Below are positions 17,907 to 27,037 of a stretch of DNA of 64,000 bases, one piece after another; the first letter of the stretch is position 1; each line of letters starts with the position of its first letter. The notes below the pieces were generated by a model. That model was not told the origin of the DNA, did not search any database, and was given only the letters and a program-made list of their open reading frames with translations. Source of the DNA: Azotobacter chroococcum. GTDB taxonomy: Bacteria; Pseudomonadota; Gammaproteobacteria; Pseudomonadales; Pseudomonadaceae. A program made the translations under genes and the position numbers. The DNA lies in assembly GCF_004339665.1 (NCBI RefSeq), contig NZ_SMMU01000003.1, forward strand, positions 62,001 to 126,000, given 5' to 3'.

Positions 17907-18878
17907 TCAGCCCAGTACCTCGGCAAACCCCGTGCGGATCTCCTCCTCGGGCAGGTTGTCGCCGATGAACACCAGCACGCTCTCGCGCGCCTCGTCCGCG
18001 CCCCATTCCTCCGCCCAGTCGAAGCCGTAGAGGCGTAGCACGCCCTGGAACACCATGCGCCGCGACTCGCCGGCCAGGCTCAGCACGCCCTTGTAGCGCA
18101 GCAGCGAATCGCCGTAGCGCGCCAGCAGGCCCTCCATGAACAGACCGAGGCGCTCCAGGTCCAGCGCCTGCTCACTGCGCAGCACCAGGGTGGCGATACG
18201 GTCCTTGCTGGCGGCCGGGACGAGCGGGCGCAGGGTCAGGGCCTGGCCGAAGTCGGCGTTGAGGTTGAAGCCGCGCACGTCGAGCAGCTCGCCCAGATCG
18301 ATGCGTCCATGCTCGACGATGCGCACCGGCGCGCGGCGGTTGATGCGCTGCAGGCGCTGGTTCAGCGCCTCGACCGCTTCGCTCGCTACCAAGTCGGTCT
18401 TGCTCAGCAGGATGCGGTCGGCGAAGCCGACCTGGGCCTGGGCGATGGCTTCCTGCAGGTGGCGCTCGGCATTGGCGGCATCCACCAGGGTGATGATGCC
18501 GTCGAGCACATAGCGGTCGCACAGCTCGTCGTCGGCGAAGAAGGTCTGCGCCACCGGCGCCGGGTCGGCCAGCCCGGTGCACTCGATGACCAGGCGGTCG
18601 AAGGCCAGCTCGCCGGCGTCCAGGCGCTCGAGCAGGAGGAACAGGGCCTTTTCCAGCTCGACATGGATGGAGCAGCAGACGCAGCCGTTGGCCAGGGTCA
18701 TCAGCTCGACCGGCGCGGCGCCGAGCAGTTGGCCGTCGATCGGCGTCTCGCTGAACTCGTTCTCGATCACCGCGATCTTCAGGCCGTGCTCGGCCTCGAG
18801 CAGGTACTGCAGCAGGGTGGTCTTGCCGGCGCCGAGAAAGCCGCTGAGCACGGTGACCGGGATGGGGGTTGGGGACAT
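17907..18878 (-). CDS. yjiA: CobW-family GTPase YjiA
   Basis: A 323-residue COG0523 P-loop GTPase. Walker A is GFLGAGKTT at about residue 14, the metal motif is NGCVCCSIHVELEKAL (CxCC) near 64, and the G4-like motif LLSKTDLV lies near 157. The C-terminal CobW domain includes RYKGVLSLAGESRRMVFQGV. These are metal-binding GTPases of the YjiA branch, with metal insertion or storage roles proposed. It is the last gene of btsT-yjiX-yjiA, the same order as in E. coli. MSPTPIPVTVLSG was chosen as the start. Confidence 0.9.
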   Translation of the reverse strand: MSPTPIPVTVLSGFLGAGKTTLLQYLLEAEHGLKIAVIENEFSETPIDGQLLGAAPVELMTLANGCVCCSIHVELEKALFLLLERLDAGELAFDRLVIECTGLADPAPVAQTFFADDELCDRYVLDGIITLVDAANAERHLQEAIAQAQVGFADRILLSKTDLVASEAVEALNQRLQRINRRAPVRIVEHGRIDLGELLDVRGFNLNADFGQALTLRPLVPAASKDRIATLVLRSEQALDLERLGLFMEGLLARYGDSLLRYKGVLSLAGESRRMVFQGVLRLYGFDWAEEWGADEARESVLVFIGDNLPEEEIRTGFAEVLG

Positions 18879-18957
18879 GAAGCGTTCCTCGAAACGAAAC
18901 GCGCCACGGCGGAGCGTGGCGCGGGGATGCAATGCCAGGTGCAACGATCTGACAAGG

Positions 18958-19030
18958 GCGTAGGGGGGGGCAACCCGCCGGACATGGTGCGGAACCACAC
19001 CGGAGTCGGCGGGTTTAATCCGCCCTACCC
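18958..19030. repeat. GTAGGG-type intergenic palindrome
   Basis: GTAGGGGGGGCAACCCGCCG faces an inverted copy CGGCGGGTTTAATCCGCCC followed by TAC. Similar sequences occur at 37140-37264. This resembles REP-like intergenic repeats common in Pseudomonas and Azotobacter. Confidence 0.5.
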
Positions 19031-19034
19031 CAGG

Positions 19035-19238
19035 TCAACAGCAGCGTACCGGCCTGCCCTTGCCGCCGCCATAGCGGGCGTCCTGGCGCTCGCGGAAGAA
19101 ATCCTCGTAGCTCATCACCGGCTGGTCCGGATGCTTGCTCTGCATGTGCTCGACGTAGGTGTCGTAGTCGGGCATGCCGACCAGCATGCGGGCGGCCTGG
19201 CCGAGATACTTGCCCATGCGGCTGAGATCGTTGAACAC
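19035..19238 (-). CDS. yjiX: YbdD/YjiX family small protein
   Basis: A 67-residue soluble protein starting with GTG ([18 protein letters not shown]). Conserved family features are [15 protein letters not shown] and the C-terminal [13 protein letters not shown]. Members are always linked to CstA/BtsT transporters, but their job is unknown. The GTG start is supported by the purine-rich AGAGAGGAGAGG upstream and by homology to MFNDLxxxGKYLGQ. It lies 56 bases after cstA/btsT on the same strand. Confidence 0.85.
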   Translation of the reverse strand: MFNDLSRMGKYLGQAARMLVGMPDYDTYVEHMQSKHPDQPVMSYEDFFRERQDARYGGGKGRPVRCC

Positions 19239-19294
19239 GGAACCTCTCCTCTCTCTAGCTCGGGACCGGGCTCCCGAAGGAGCCCGGGGCTGGG

Positions 19295-21352
19295 TCAGGC
19301 GCCGGGAATCGCCTGGAAGGGCGTTTCCTTGTCGGTGCGCTCCTCGACGATCCAGGCGGCACGGCCGACCTTCAGCGCGTAGAACAGGATGCTGAACACC
19401 ACCACCAGGAACAGCACGCTGAGACCGGCATTGGTATAGGCGTTCATGATCACGTTCTGCATCTGGCCGAGGTCCTTGGCCGGGGCCAGGACCTGGCCGG
19501 CGTCCAGCGCCACGGCGTACTTGTTGGCCAGGGCGAGGAAGCCGACCGCCGGGTTCGGATCGAACAGCTTGATCAGGCTCGCCACCGTGGTGCAGATCAG
19601 CAGCCAGGCGGCCGGCAGCAGGGTGACCCAGACGTAGCGCTGGCGCTTCATCTTGATCAGCACCACGCAGCAGAGCATCAGGGCGATGCCGGCGAGCATC
19701 TGGTTGGAGATGCCGAACAGCGGCCACAGGGTGTTGATGCCGCCCAGCGGGTCGACCACGCCCTGGTACAGCAGGTAGCCCCAGAGCATCACGCAGCCGG
19801 CGGTGGCCAGCATGTTGGCGCCCCAGGAGTCGGTGCGGCGCAGGGCCGGCACGAAGCTGCCGAGCAGGTCCTGGAGCATGAAGCGCCCGGCGCGGGTGCC
19901 GGCGTCCACCGCGGTGAGGATGAACAGCGCCTCGAACAGAATGGCGAAGTGATACCAAAACGCCATAGAGCCGGCGCTCGGCAGCACCTGATGGAGGATC
20001 TGCGCGATGCCCACGGCCAGGGTCGGCGCACCGCCGGCACGGGCCAGGATGGTGGTTTCGCCGATGTCGCGGGCGACGCCTTCCAGCGCTTCGGGGGTGA
20101 TGGCGAAGCCCCAGTTGCTGACCGCGGCCGCCACGCTGGCGGCGTCGGCACCGACAATGGCCGGCGGGCTGTTCATGGCGAAGTACACGCCGGGTTCGAT
20201 CACCGCGGCGGCGACCATGGCCATGATGGCCACCATCGACTCCATCAGCATGCCGCCGTAGCCGATGTAGCGGGCCTGGGTTTCGTTGGCCAGCAGCTTG
20301 GGCGTGGTGCCGGAGGCGATCAGCGCGTGGAAGCCCGATACCGCGCCGCAGGCGATGGTGATGAACAGGAAGGGGAACAGCGCGCCCTTCCACACCGGGC
20401 CGCTGCCGTCGATGAACTGGGTCACCGCCGGCATCTTCAGGTCGGGGTTGAGGATCACGATGCCGATCGCCAGGGCGACGATGGTGCCGATCTTCAGGAA
20501 GGTCGACAGGTAGTCGCGCGGGGCGAGGATCAGCCACACCGGCAGCACCGCGGCGACGAAGCCGTAGCCGATCAGCATCCAGGTGATCTGCACGCCGCTG
20601 AAGGTGAACACCTCGCTCCAGTAGGGATCGGTGGAGATCGCGCCGCCCAGCCAGATGGAGGCGAGCAGCAGGACGATGCCGATCAGCGAGATCTCGCCGA
20701 TGCGTCCGGGGCGGATGTAGCGCATGTAGAGACCCATGAACATGGCGATCGGGATGGTCGCGATCACCGTGAACATGCCCCAGGGGCTGTGGGCCAGGGC
20801 CTTGACCACGATCAGCGCCAGCACCGCGAGGATGATCACCATGATCAGGAAGCAGCCGAACAGCGCGATGGTGCCGGGAATCCGGCCCATTTCCTCGCGC
20901 ACCATGTCGCCCAGCGAACGCGCGTTGCGGCGGGTGGAGATGCACAGGACCAGGAAGTCCTGCACCGCGCCGGCCAACACCACCCCGGCGATCAGCCACA
21001 GGGTGCCGGGCAGGTAGCCCATCTGTGCGGCCAGTACCGGGCCGACCAGCGGGCCCGCGCCGGCGATGGCGGCGAAGTGATGGCCGAAGAGCACGTGCTG
21101 GTTGGTCGGCACGAAGTCCAGGCCGTCGTTGTTGAGCACCGCCGGGGTGGCGCGGAGCGGATCGAGCTGCATCACCCGGGTGGCGATGAACAGGCTGTAG
21201 TAGCGATAGGCGACCAGGTAGATGGCCGTCGCGGCGACCACGATCCACAGGGCGTTGATGGCTTCGCCGCGGCGCAGGGCCACGACGCCCAAGGCGGTGG
21301 CGCCCAGCAGCGCCAGGGCGAGCCAGGCGAGATGAGTGACCAATCGGTTCAT
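19295..21352 (-). CDS. CstA/BtsT carbon-starvation family transporter (probable pyruvate symporter)
   Basis: A 685-residue polytopic inner-membrane protein (about 16-18 helices) of the CstA family. It has [31 protein letters not shown] near residue 75, split across the family signature, and [18 protein letters not shown] near 325. E. coli BtsT is a high-affinity pyruvate/H+ symporter and CstA also imports pyruvate. Synteny with yjiX and yjiA supports a BtsT-type role. The divergent two-component system is a likely regulator, as cache-sensor systems control such transporters elsewhere. Confidence 0.88.
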   Translation of the reverse strand: MNRLVTHLAWLALALLGATALGVVALRRGEAINALWIVVAATAIYLVAYRYYSLFIATRVMQLDPLRATPAVLNNDGLDFVPTNQHVLFGHHFAAIAGAGPLVGPVLAAQMGYLPGTLWLIAGVVLAGAVQDFLVLCISTRRNARSLGDMVREEMGRIPGTIALFGCFLIMVIILAVLALIVVKALAHSPWGMFTVIATIPIAMFMGLYMRYIRPGRIGEISLIGIVLLLASIWLGGAISTDPYWSEVFTFSGVQITWMLIGYGFVAAVLPVWLILAPRDYLSTFLKIGTIVALAIGIVILNPDLKMPAVTQFIDGSGPVWKGALFPFLFITIACGAVSGFHALIASGTTPKLLANETQARYIGYGGMLMESMVAIMAMVAAAVIEPGVYFAMNSPPAIVGADAASVAAAVSNWGFAITPEALEGVARDIGETTILARAGGAPTLAVGIAQILHQVLPSAGSMAFWYHFAILFEALFILTAVDAGTRAGRFMLQDLLGSFVPALRRTDSWGANMLATAGCVMLWGYLLYQGVVDPLGGINTLWPLFGISNQMLAGIALMLCCVVLIKMKRQRYVWVTLLPAAWLLICTTVASLIKLFDPNPAVGFLALANKYAVALDAGQVLAPAKDLGQMQNVIMNAYTNAGLSVLFLVVVFSILFYALKVGRAAWIVEERTDKETPFQAIPGA

Positions 21353-21720
21353 TGCGTTCTCCTGCCAGCGGCCGGGCGGCCTGCGGCGTCATTGTTGGAA
21401 TTGTCGCGCTCCGGAGATGGAGCCTTGCTACTATCGCCACATCTCGCACGCGCCGATATTCGCAGTGCTACTCAGGGCTACTACGTAGAACTACGCAGAG
21501 GTGGCAAGGGCGGCGGTGTCACGCCCCGTCCCCGGACGGCTCCGGCAGCCCTCTGGCGCGGCGCCTGGCGGGAGGCGGCAGGCAGACGGGCGGCAGCGTC
21601 CGGCAGAAACGCTCCTGCCGAAAATCCTAGGACAGAATCGCCAGGCCCGGCGGTCTCGGCCCCCTCCGCCCGGGTGTCCGCGAGCCGGCCAGCGTCCTCC
21701 GTTCCCGACGAGAAGCCCCC
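21353..21720. promoter_or_regulatory. Divergent control region between btsT/cstA and the sensor kinase
   Basis: A 368-base gap without a credible gene. It holds three GCTACT hexamers (near 21425, 21467 and 21477) and a palindrome CTACGTAG followed by AACTACGCAG. These are candidate sites for the adjacent LuxR-type response regulator. This is an inference from position and repetition only. No confident sigma factor motif was found. Confidence 0.35.
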
Positions 21721-23097
21721 ATGCAGCTCAAACACAAGATCGTCGCCCTCAGCATCCTGCCGCTGCTGCTGGCCGTGGCGCTGATCTGCGCCCTGGTCAT
21801 CGTCCAGAACCAGCGGCTGGGGGAGGAGCAGGTCCGGCTGATCGAGAACGCCATCCTGTCCAGCAAGCGGGCCGAGTTGAAGAACTACGTGGCCATGGCA
21901 CTGAGCGTCATCGCCCCGCTGCAGGCCGGCGGGCAGGACGATGCCCTGGCTCGCCGGCAGGCCCTGGAGGCCCTGGCCAGGATCGACTTCGGCCAGGACG
22001 GCTACTTCTTCGTCTACGACACCCGGGGCCGCAACCTGATGCATCCCCGCCAGGCCGAGCTGGTCGGCCGCGACCTGTGGAACCTGACCGACCCCCAAGG
22101 CCTGCCCGCCGTCCGGGCGCTGATCGAGAGCGCCACCCATGGCGACGGCTTCCAGCGCTATGCCTGGCAGAAGCCCTCGACCGGCCGGGTGACCGACAAG
22201 CTGGCCCATGTGGTGATGCTCGAACCCTGGGGCTGGATGCTCGGCACCGGAATCTACCTCGAGGATGTGGAGCAGGCGACCCGCCAGGTCCGCGAGGAGG
22301 TGGCCGGCGGGATACGCTCCACCATGGCCGCCATCGCCACTATCGCGCTGGTGGCGGTGCTGCTGGTCTTCGCCGGCGGCCTGGCCCTGAGTGTCCGCGA
22401 GCACCGGCTGGCCGACAGCAAGCTGCAGTCGCTCAACCGGCGCATCGTCCATCTGCAGGAGGAGGAGCGCTCGCGGGTCTCGCGGGAACTGCACGACGGC
22501 ATCAGCCAGCTGCTGGTGTCCATCAAGTTCCAGTTCGAGCTGGCCGGCCACCAGTTGGAGGCGGGGCAGTCCAGCGGCCTCGTCACGCTCGGCACGGCCA
22601 TCGAGCGGCTGGGCGGCGCCATCGGCGAGATCCGCCGCATCTCCCACGACCTGCGCCCCTCGCTGCTCGACACCCTGGGGCTGCCGGCCGCCATCGGCCA
22701 GCTGGCGACCGAGTTCGAGCAGCGCTGCGGCCTGGCGGTCGTCTACCGCAACGGCCTGCCCGACGCCCGGCTGCCCGACGGGGTGGCGGTGGCGCTGTTC
22801 CGCATCGTCCAGGAGGCGCTGACCAACATCGAGCGCCACGCCGGGGCCGGCACGGTGCTCGTCGAACTCGAGCCCTGCGTGAACGGCGTGCAGCTGCGGG
22901 TGCAGGACGACGGCATCGGCTTCGATCCGCGGACCATCGAACAGCCGCAGGAGGGCATCGGCCTGCGCAACATGCGCGAACGGGTCGAGCATCTCGGCGG
23001 CCGCTTCAGCCTATCGTCCAGCTCTGGCCACACCGGGATCTGTGTAATATTACCCGTGCCGGCCGCCTCAGCGGCCGGCACCTCGTTCACCCTATAA
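21721..23097 (+). CDS. Cache-domain sensor histidine kinase (NarL/UhpB type)
   Basis: A 458-residue membrane kinase. TM1 is IVALSILPLLLAVALICALV. A periplasmic single-Cache domain spans about residues 35-200 with GYFFVYDTRGRNLMHP and GWMLGTGIYLEDV. TM2 is near 205-225, followed by a HisKA_3 dimerisation domain with SRELHDGISQLL (phospho-acceptor His) and a HATPase end with QDDGIGFDP and GIGLRNMRERV. It senses a small molecule, probably a carboxylate judging by the Cache family, and phosphorylates the adjacent regulator. A stop-to-start gap of 13 bases separates the two. Confidence 0.9.
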   Translation: MQLKHKIVALSILPLLLAVALICALVIVQNQRLGEEQVRLIENAILSSKRAELKNYVAMALSVIAPLQAGGQDDALARRQALEALARIDFGQDGYFFVYDTRGRNLMHPRQAELVGRDLWNLTDPQGLPAVRALIESATHGDGFQRYAWQKPSTGRVTDKLAHVVMLEPWGWMLGTGIYLEDVEQATRQVREEVAGGIRSTMAAIATIALVAVLLVFAGGLALSVREHRLADSKLQSLNRRIVHLQEEERSRVSRELHDGISQLLVSIKFQFELAGHQLEAGQSSGLVTLGTAIERLGGAIGEIRRISHDLRPSLLDTLGLPAAIGQLATEFEQRCGLAVVYRNGLPDARLPDGVAVALFRIVQEALTNIERHAGAGTVLVELEPCVNGVQLRVQDDGIGFDPRTIEQPQEGIGLRNMRERVEHLGGRFSLSSSSGHTGICVILPVPAASAAGTSFTL

Positions 23098-23110
23098 GAA
23101 GAGCTGCAGC

Positions 23111-23737
23111 ATGAACTCCAGCAACCCGACCCGGATCGTCCTGGTCGACGACCATGCACTGGTACGCGAGGGCATTCGGGCCTTGCTGGCCGTCATGCCG
23201 CGGATCGAGGTGGTCGGCGAGGCGGAAAGCGCCGCCGAGGCGCTCGAACTGCTCGGCCGGGTGCCGGCGGACCTGCTGCTGCTCGACATCGGCCTGAAGG
23301 ACACCAACGGCCTGGAGCTGACCCGCAGCCTGGGCCGCCAGCACCCGGACCTCAAGGTGCTGATCCTCAGCATGTACGACAACATCGAATACGTGCGCAC
23401 CGCGATCCGCGCCGGGGCCTGCGGCTATGTGCTGAAGGACGCCTCGTCCCGGGAGATCGTCGCCGCCATCGAGGCCATCGCCGCCGGCGGCAGCTTCTAC
23501 AGTTCGGAAATCGCCCGCAAGCTCGCTGAGCGGACCGCGGAGCCCCACAACCTGACGCCACGGGAGTGCCAGATCCTGCAGATGCTCGCCCAGGGGCTGG
23601 ACAGCAAGGCCATGGCCCGTGAACTCGACATCAGCGTGCGCACCGTGGAAACCCATCGCCTGAGCATCCGCCGCAAGCTGAACATCGACGGCTCGGCGGC
23701 GCTGATCAGGTATGCCCTGAGCGCTTCCCGGCTTTGA
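23111..23737 (+). CDS. LuxR/NarL-family response regulator
   Basis: A 208-residue regulator. The receiver domain has acidic residues in VLVDDHALVREG and the phosphorylation Asp in LLLLDIGLKDTNG near residue 58. KDAS holds the conserved Lys. The LuxR-type HTH includes LTPRECQILQMLAQGLDSK and SVRTVETHRLSIRRKL. It forms an operon with the sensor kinase. A role in activating the divergent CstA/BtsT gene is inferred from position. It is not orthologous to E. coli BtsR, which is LytTR-type. Confidence 0.9.
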   Translation: MNSSNPTRIVLVDDHALVREGIRALLAVMPRIEVVGEAESAAEALELLGRVPADLLLLDIGLKDTNGLELTRSLGRQHPDLKVLILSMYDNIEYVRTAIRAGACGYVLKDASSREIVAAIEAIAAGGSFYSSEIARKLAERTAEPHNLTPRECQILQMLAQGLDSKAMARELDISVRTVETHRLSIRRKLNIDGSAALIRYALSASRL

Positions 23738-23800
23738 GAGGTTTTCACTCCAGCCAGTGCCTGGCACTACAATCCGCCCAATGACTGCCCGGGAGGCCAC

Positions 23801-24262
23801 ATGCCCATGCGTCCCCGCCGAATCTTCCTGCCCCCGCCCGTGATCTATCTACTCTTCATCGGCCTGGCCTATGGCCTTGGCGAACTGCTGCCCCTGCCAC
23901 TGACGGACGATGTCTGGACCCACTGGGCCGGCTGGGGCCTGATCGACAGCGGAATACTGATGATGCTCTGGGCGGCGCTGCAGATGTTCGTCCAGCGGAC
24001 CACGGTCAACCCCTACGGCACGCCGGCGAAGCTCATCGTCAGCGGCCCGTTCCGCCTGTCACGCAACCCCATCTACCTGGCCGACACCCTGATCTATTGC
24101 GGCATCGCCCTGCTGCTGGCCAGTGCCTGGCCCTGGCTGCTGCTGCCGGCGCTGATCCTGTGCATGAGTCGCTGGGTGATCCGCCACGAAGAGGCGCTGC
24201 TCTCCCAGTTGTTCGGCGAGCAGTTCGAGGCCTATCGGGCGCGGGTGCGGCGCTGGCTCTGA
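23801..24262 (+). CDS. Isoprenylcysteine carboxyl-methyltransferase (ICMT/PEMT)-like membrane protein
   Basis: A 153-residue protein with about four hydrophobic helices. The family motifs are GPFRLSRNPIYLADTL near residue 82 and the C-terminal RHEEALLSQLFGEQFEAYRARVRRWL (split Glu-rich end). These correspond to the SAM-binding tail of ICMT-like methyltransferases in the membrane. The bacterial substrates are generally unknown. The start MPMRPRRIF follows a GGAGG-like site. Confidence 0.85.
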   Translation: MPMRPRRIFLPPPVIYLLFIGLAYGLGELLPLPLTDDVWTHWAGWGLIDSGILMMLWAALQMFVQRTTVNPYGTPAKLIVSGPFRLSRNPIYLADTLIYCGIALLLASAWPWLLLPALILCMSRWVIRHEEALLSQLFGEQFEAYRARVRRWL

Positions 24263-24271
24263 AGCCGGCGA

Positions 24272-24784
24272 TCATGCCGGCTGGTTGGCATAGCGCGCCA
24301 GCCTCGGGTCCTGGCGCATCACTTGGAGCGTGGCGGCCACGACCTCTTCGCCGGTCACATCCTGACGGGTGAAGATCCGCTCGAAATTGTCATGGGTGAC
24401 TTTGGCGAAATGCGCCCGGTCGGCCTGCTCGACGCCCAGAAGGGTCGCATAGGCATCCAGGGCCTCGCCCTGTCCCTGGGCCATGTCCTCGGCGATGGAG
24501 TCGATCATTCCGGCCAGTCCCAGCCAGGACTTGCCGCCGTAGCCGATCCGCTTGGTGGTGTCGCAGCCGTTGGTACCGGAGGTCATGCCGAAGGTGGCGT
24601 TGCCGGACGTGGCGTTGGTGGTGCTTGCCAGCAGGTAGGGCGGCAGGCCGCGCTTGCCCTCCCAGACCATGTTGCCCCAGCCACAGCCACCGCCGCCGCC
24701 TCCGGTATCGCCGGACTCCTCCGCGGCAGTCGCAGCCACGCTGGTGGCGCATAGCAAGCTCAAGAGCAGACCTTTGATGTTCAT
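24272..24784 (-). CDS. DUF3015 family exported protein
   Basis: A 170-residue protein with signal peptide LLSLLCATSVAATAA, then an acidic, glycine-rich stretch (DTGGGGGGCGWGNMVWEG). The DUF3015 pattern follows, with TSGTNGCDTTKRIGY and a C-terminal helical part. Function is unknown. Homologs are periplasmic proteins of Pseudomonas and Shewanella. It is convergent with the ICMT-like gene, with 9 bases between their stops. Confidence 0.82.
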   Translation of the reverse strand: MNIKGLLLSLLCATSVAATAAEESGDTGGGGGGCGWGNMVWEGKRGLPPYLLASTTNATSGNATFGMTSGTNGCDTTKRIGYGGKSWLGLAGMIDSIAEDMAQGQGEALDAYATLLGVEQADRAHFAKVTHDNFERIFTRQDVTGEEVVAATLQVMRQDPRLARYANQPA

Positions 24785-24883
24785 TGTTCATCCCTTGAAA
24801 GATGCTGACATCCGTAGAGTCTTGGCGTCGAACCTCCTGCTGTCAAAGCCGCTCAGCGAGCGCTGCCCAGCTCCGGGGCTGTT

Positions 24884-26245
24884 CTATTCGAACAACGCAT
24901 CCAGCGCCTGCTCCAGGCGCGTCACCGGAATCACCGAGAGCCCCTCGGGCGCCTCCTTGGGCGCGTTGCCGCGGGGCACGATGGCGCGCTTGAAGCCGTG
25001 CTTGGCGGCTTCCTTGAGGCGCTCCTGGCCGCTCGGCACCGGGCGGATCTCGCCGGACAGGCCGATCTCGCCGAACACCAGCAGGTCGTGGGGCAACGGC
25101 CGGTTGCGCAGGCTGGAGATCACCGCGGCGAGCAGCGCCAGGTCGGAGGCGGTCTCCAGCACCTTGACCCCGCCGACCACGTTGAGGAACACGTCCTGAT
25201 CGTAGGTGGGAATGCCGCCGTGGCGGTGCAGCACGGCCAGCAGCATGGCCAGGCGGTTCTGGTCCAGGCCCAGGGTGACGCGGCGCGGGTTGCCCATATG
25301 ACTGGTATCAACCAGCGCCTGCACTTCCACCAGCATCGGCCGGGTGCCCTCCCAGGTGGCCATCACCACGCTGCCGGGCACTTCCTCCTGGGCGCGGGTG
25401 AGGAAGATCGCTGAGGGGTTGGTGACCTCCTTGAGGCCCTTGTCGGTCATGCCGAACACCCCCAGCTCGTTGATCGCGCCGAAGCGGTTCTTCACCGCCC
25501 GCAGCAGGCGCAGGCGACCATCGGATTCGCCCTCGAAATACAGCACGGTGTCGACCATGTGCTCGAGCACCCGCGGGCCGGCCAGCGCGCCCTCCTTGGT
25601 GACGTGGCCGACCAGGAACACCGCCGTACCGCTCTGCTTGGCGAAGCGCACCAGCAGCGCCGCGCTCTCGCGCACCTGGGCGACGCCGCCGGGGGCCGAC
25701 TGCAGCTGCTCGGTAAAGATCGTCTGGATCGAGTCGATCACCATCACCTTGGGCTTTTCCAGGCGGGCGGTGGCGATGATCGCCTCGATGCAGGTCTCGG
25801 TCATCACCTTGAGCTTGTCCTGCGGCAGGTCGAGGCGGCGGGCGCGCATCGCGACCTGCTGCTGGGACTCCTCGCCGGTGACGTAGAGCGCCGGGAAGCG
25901 CTCGGCGACGTTGCACAGGGTCTGCAGGAGGATGGTCGACTTGCCGATCCCGGGGTCGCCGCCGATCAGCACCACCGAGCCGTCCACCAGGCCGCCGCCG
26001 AGCACCCGGTCGAGCTCCTTGGAGGCGGTGGAGAAGCGCGGCAGCTCCTCGACGCTGACTTCCGCCAGAGTCCTGACGTTGGCCTGCTGGCCGGCCCAGC
26101 CGCCGCGGCCGTTCGGCGTCGCCGCGCCCTCCAGCAGGGTTTCCACCAGGGTGTTCCAGGCGCCGCACTCGCCGCACTGGCCGGCCCATTTGGGGAAGGT
26201 GGCGCCGCACTCGGTGCAGCCGTACATGCGCTTGGCCTTGGCCAT
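24884..26245 (-). CDS. radA: DNA repair protein RadA
   Basis: A 453-residue RadA/Sms. The N-terminal zinc finger is CTECGATFPKWAGQCGECGAWNTL. Walker A is GGDPGIGKST near residue 95, the RadA-specific KNRFGAINELGVF lies near 248, and the C-terminal Lon-like domain contains DLALLAAVISSLRNRPLP. It is a RecA-related helicase that drives branch migration in recombination repair. Length and motifs are normal. Confidence 0.95.
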   Translation of the reverse strand: MAKAKRMYGCTECGATFPKWAGQCGECGAWNTLVETLLEGAATPNGRGGWAGQQANVRTLAEVSVEELPRFSTASKELDRVLGGGLVDGSVVLIGGDPGIGKSTILLQTLCNVAERFPALYVTGEESQQQVAMRARRLDLPQDKLKVMTETCIEAIIATARLEKPKVMVIDSIQTIFTEQLQSAPGGVAQVRESAALLVRFAKQSGTAVFLVGHVTKEGALAGPRVLEHMVDTVLYFEGESDGRLRLLRAVKNRFGAINELGVFGMTDKGLKEVTNPSAIFLTRAQEEVPGSVVMATWEGTRPMLVEVQALVDTSHMGNPRRVTLGLDQNRLAMLLAVLHRHGGIPTYDQDVFLNVVGGVKVLETASDLALLAAVISSLRNRPLPHDLLVFGEIGLSGEIRPVPSGQERLKEAAKHGFKRAIVPRGNAPKEAPEGLSVIPVTRLEQALDALFE

Positions 26246-26316
26246 GGGAACTCCGCTCCGGGGAAAGCCCCCATGATAGCGGCCGGGCCGCGGCCTGTAT
26301 CCCGGCGCGCCGCGAA

Positions 26317-26577
26317 TCAGCCTCCGCGGTTGTTGCCGAGGGCCTTGCGGAGCTGGCGGGCGATGTCGTCCTTCATCACCACCCGCTCCTGCTTCAGCGC
26401 GTTCAGCTGCAGATCGTCCATGTTCTCCGTGCCGCCCTCGACGCGGCAGATGCGCTTGTCCAGCACCTCGTAAGACTCGACCAGGCGGGAAAAGCCGGCG
26501 TCCGTCTGCCGCAGTCGCTGCAACGCCTCGCTCATTTCCGGAAAGTCCTTGCTCAGGGGATGGGTATCGACGTGCAT
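26317..26577 (-). CDS. ydcH: YdcH family (DUF465) protein
   Basis: An 86-residue helical protein with the DUF465 core, including the pattern LKQERVVMKDDIARQLRKA at the C-terminus. Members form small coiled coils of unknown function. The start MHVDTHPLSKDFPEM is family-like and is preceded by AGGAGGAGCGC. Confidence 0.85.
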   Translation of the reverse strand: MHVDTHPLSKDFPEMSEALQRLRQTDAGFSRLVESYEVLDKRICRVEGGTENMDDLQLNALKQERVVMKDDIARQLRKALGNNRGG

Positions 26578-26851
26578 GAGGCGCTCCTCCTGTGGTCGTG
26601 AACGGACCCTTTCACCTTAGCAGCCGGCGCCCGCGCCTGCCGGCGCCCCGGGGCGGGCGGAGCGGCCCGCGCGCCGGATTCTCCCGCGTGGCGCCGAAGG
26701 CATCGGGCCGCCAGATCGGTACCGAGCCAGCACTGCGTTTCAGGCAGTTCCCGGCGCAGGACCGGGTCGCAGCCGGTTGCCGGCAGACGTCCGAGCGGTG
26801 AGGGGGCTGGGAATCCTCGGCCGGGTGTGCCGGCCGAGGCGGGAGTGGCGG
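26578..26851. other. Intergenic stretch with no supported gene
   Basis: A GC-rich gap between ydcH and the hcp 3' fragment. I see no convincing frame or structured element beyond a weak hairpin (GCCGGGTGTGCCGGCC) just after the hcp stop, which may be the hcp terminator. Confidence 0.4.
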
Positions 26852-26994
26852 TCAGGCGGAGATCGGCGCGCGCCAGTCGTCGGAGCCGGAGGTGCCGGAC
26901 ACCTCGTGGGTCCAGACGATCTTGCGGTAGGTGAAGTAGACGTCCTCCAGGTGGGTGAAGTGCGCCATGTTCGGGTCCTGGCAGTTCGGCATGC
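26852..26994 (-). pseudogene. hcp 3' fragment (left of the inserted element)
   Basis: The minus strand encodes MPNCQDPNMAHFTHLEDVYF, TYRKIVWTHEVSG and the C-terminal TSGSDDWRAPISA. This is the C-terminal end of the Pseudomonas HcpA/B/C type tube protein of the type VI secretion system. The 5' part lies at 33111-33490. Joining the two at the shared ATGC gives a continuous 172-residue Hcp. This fragment now has no start of its own. Confidence 0.9.
26991..26994. other. attL core (ATGC)
   Basis: This is the left junction. hcp sequence (GTTCGGCATGC, plus strand) meets element sequence TAAGTAGTAC. The same four bases occur at the right junction. Confidence 0.7.
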
Positions 26995-27037
26995 TAAGTA
27001 GTACGATGAGTCCATCAACAAGCAACAGAGGCCCACC

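Noticed and set aside
26991-27020. A dyad-symmetric attP around the ATGC core (TGGAC/GTCCA arms)
   Set aside because: The arms are 8 and 15 bases from the core, so not symmetric, and the rest does not pair.
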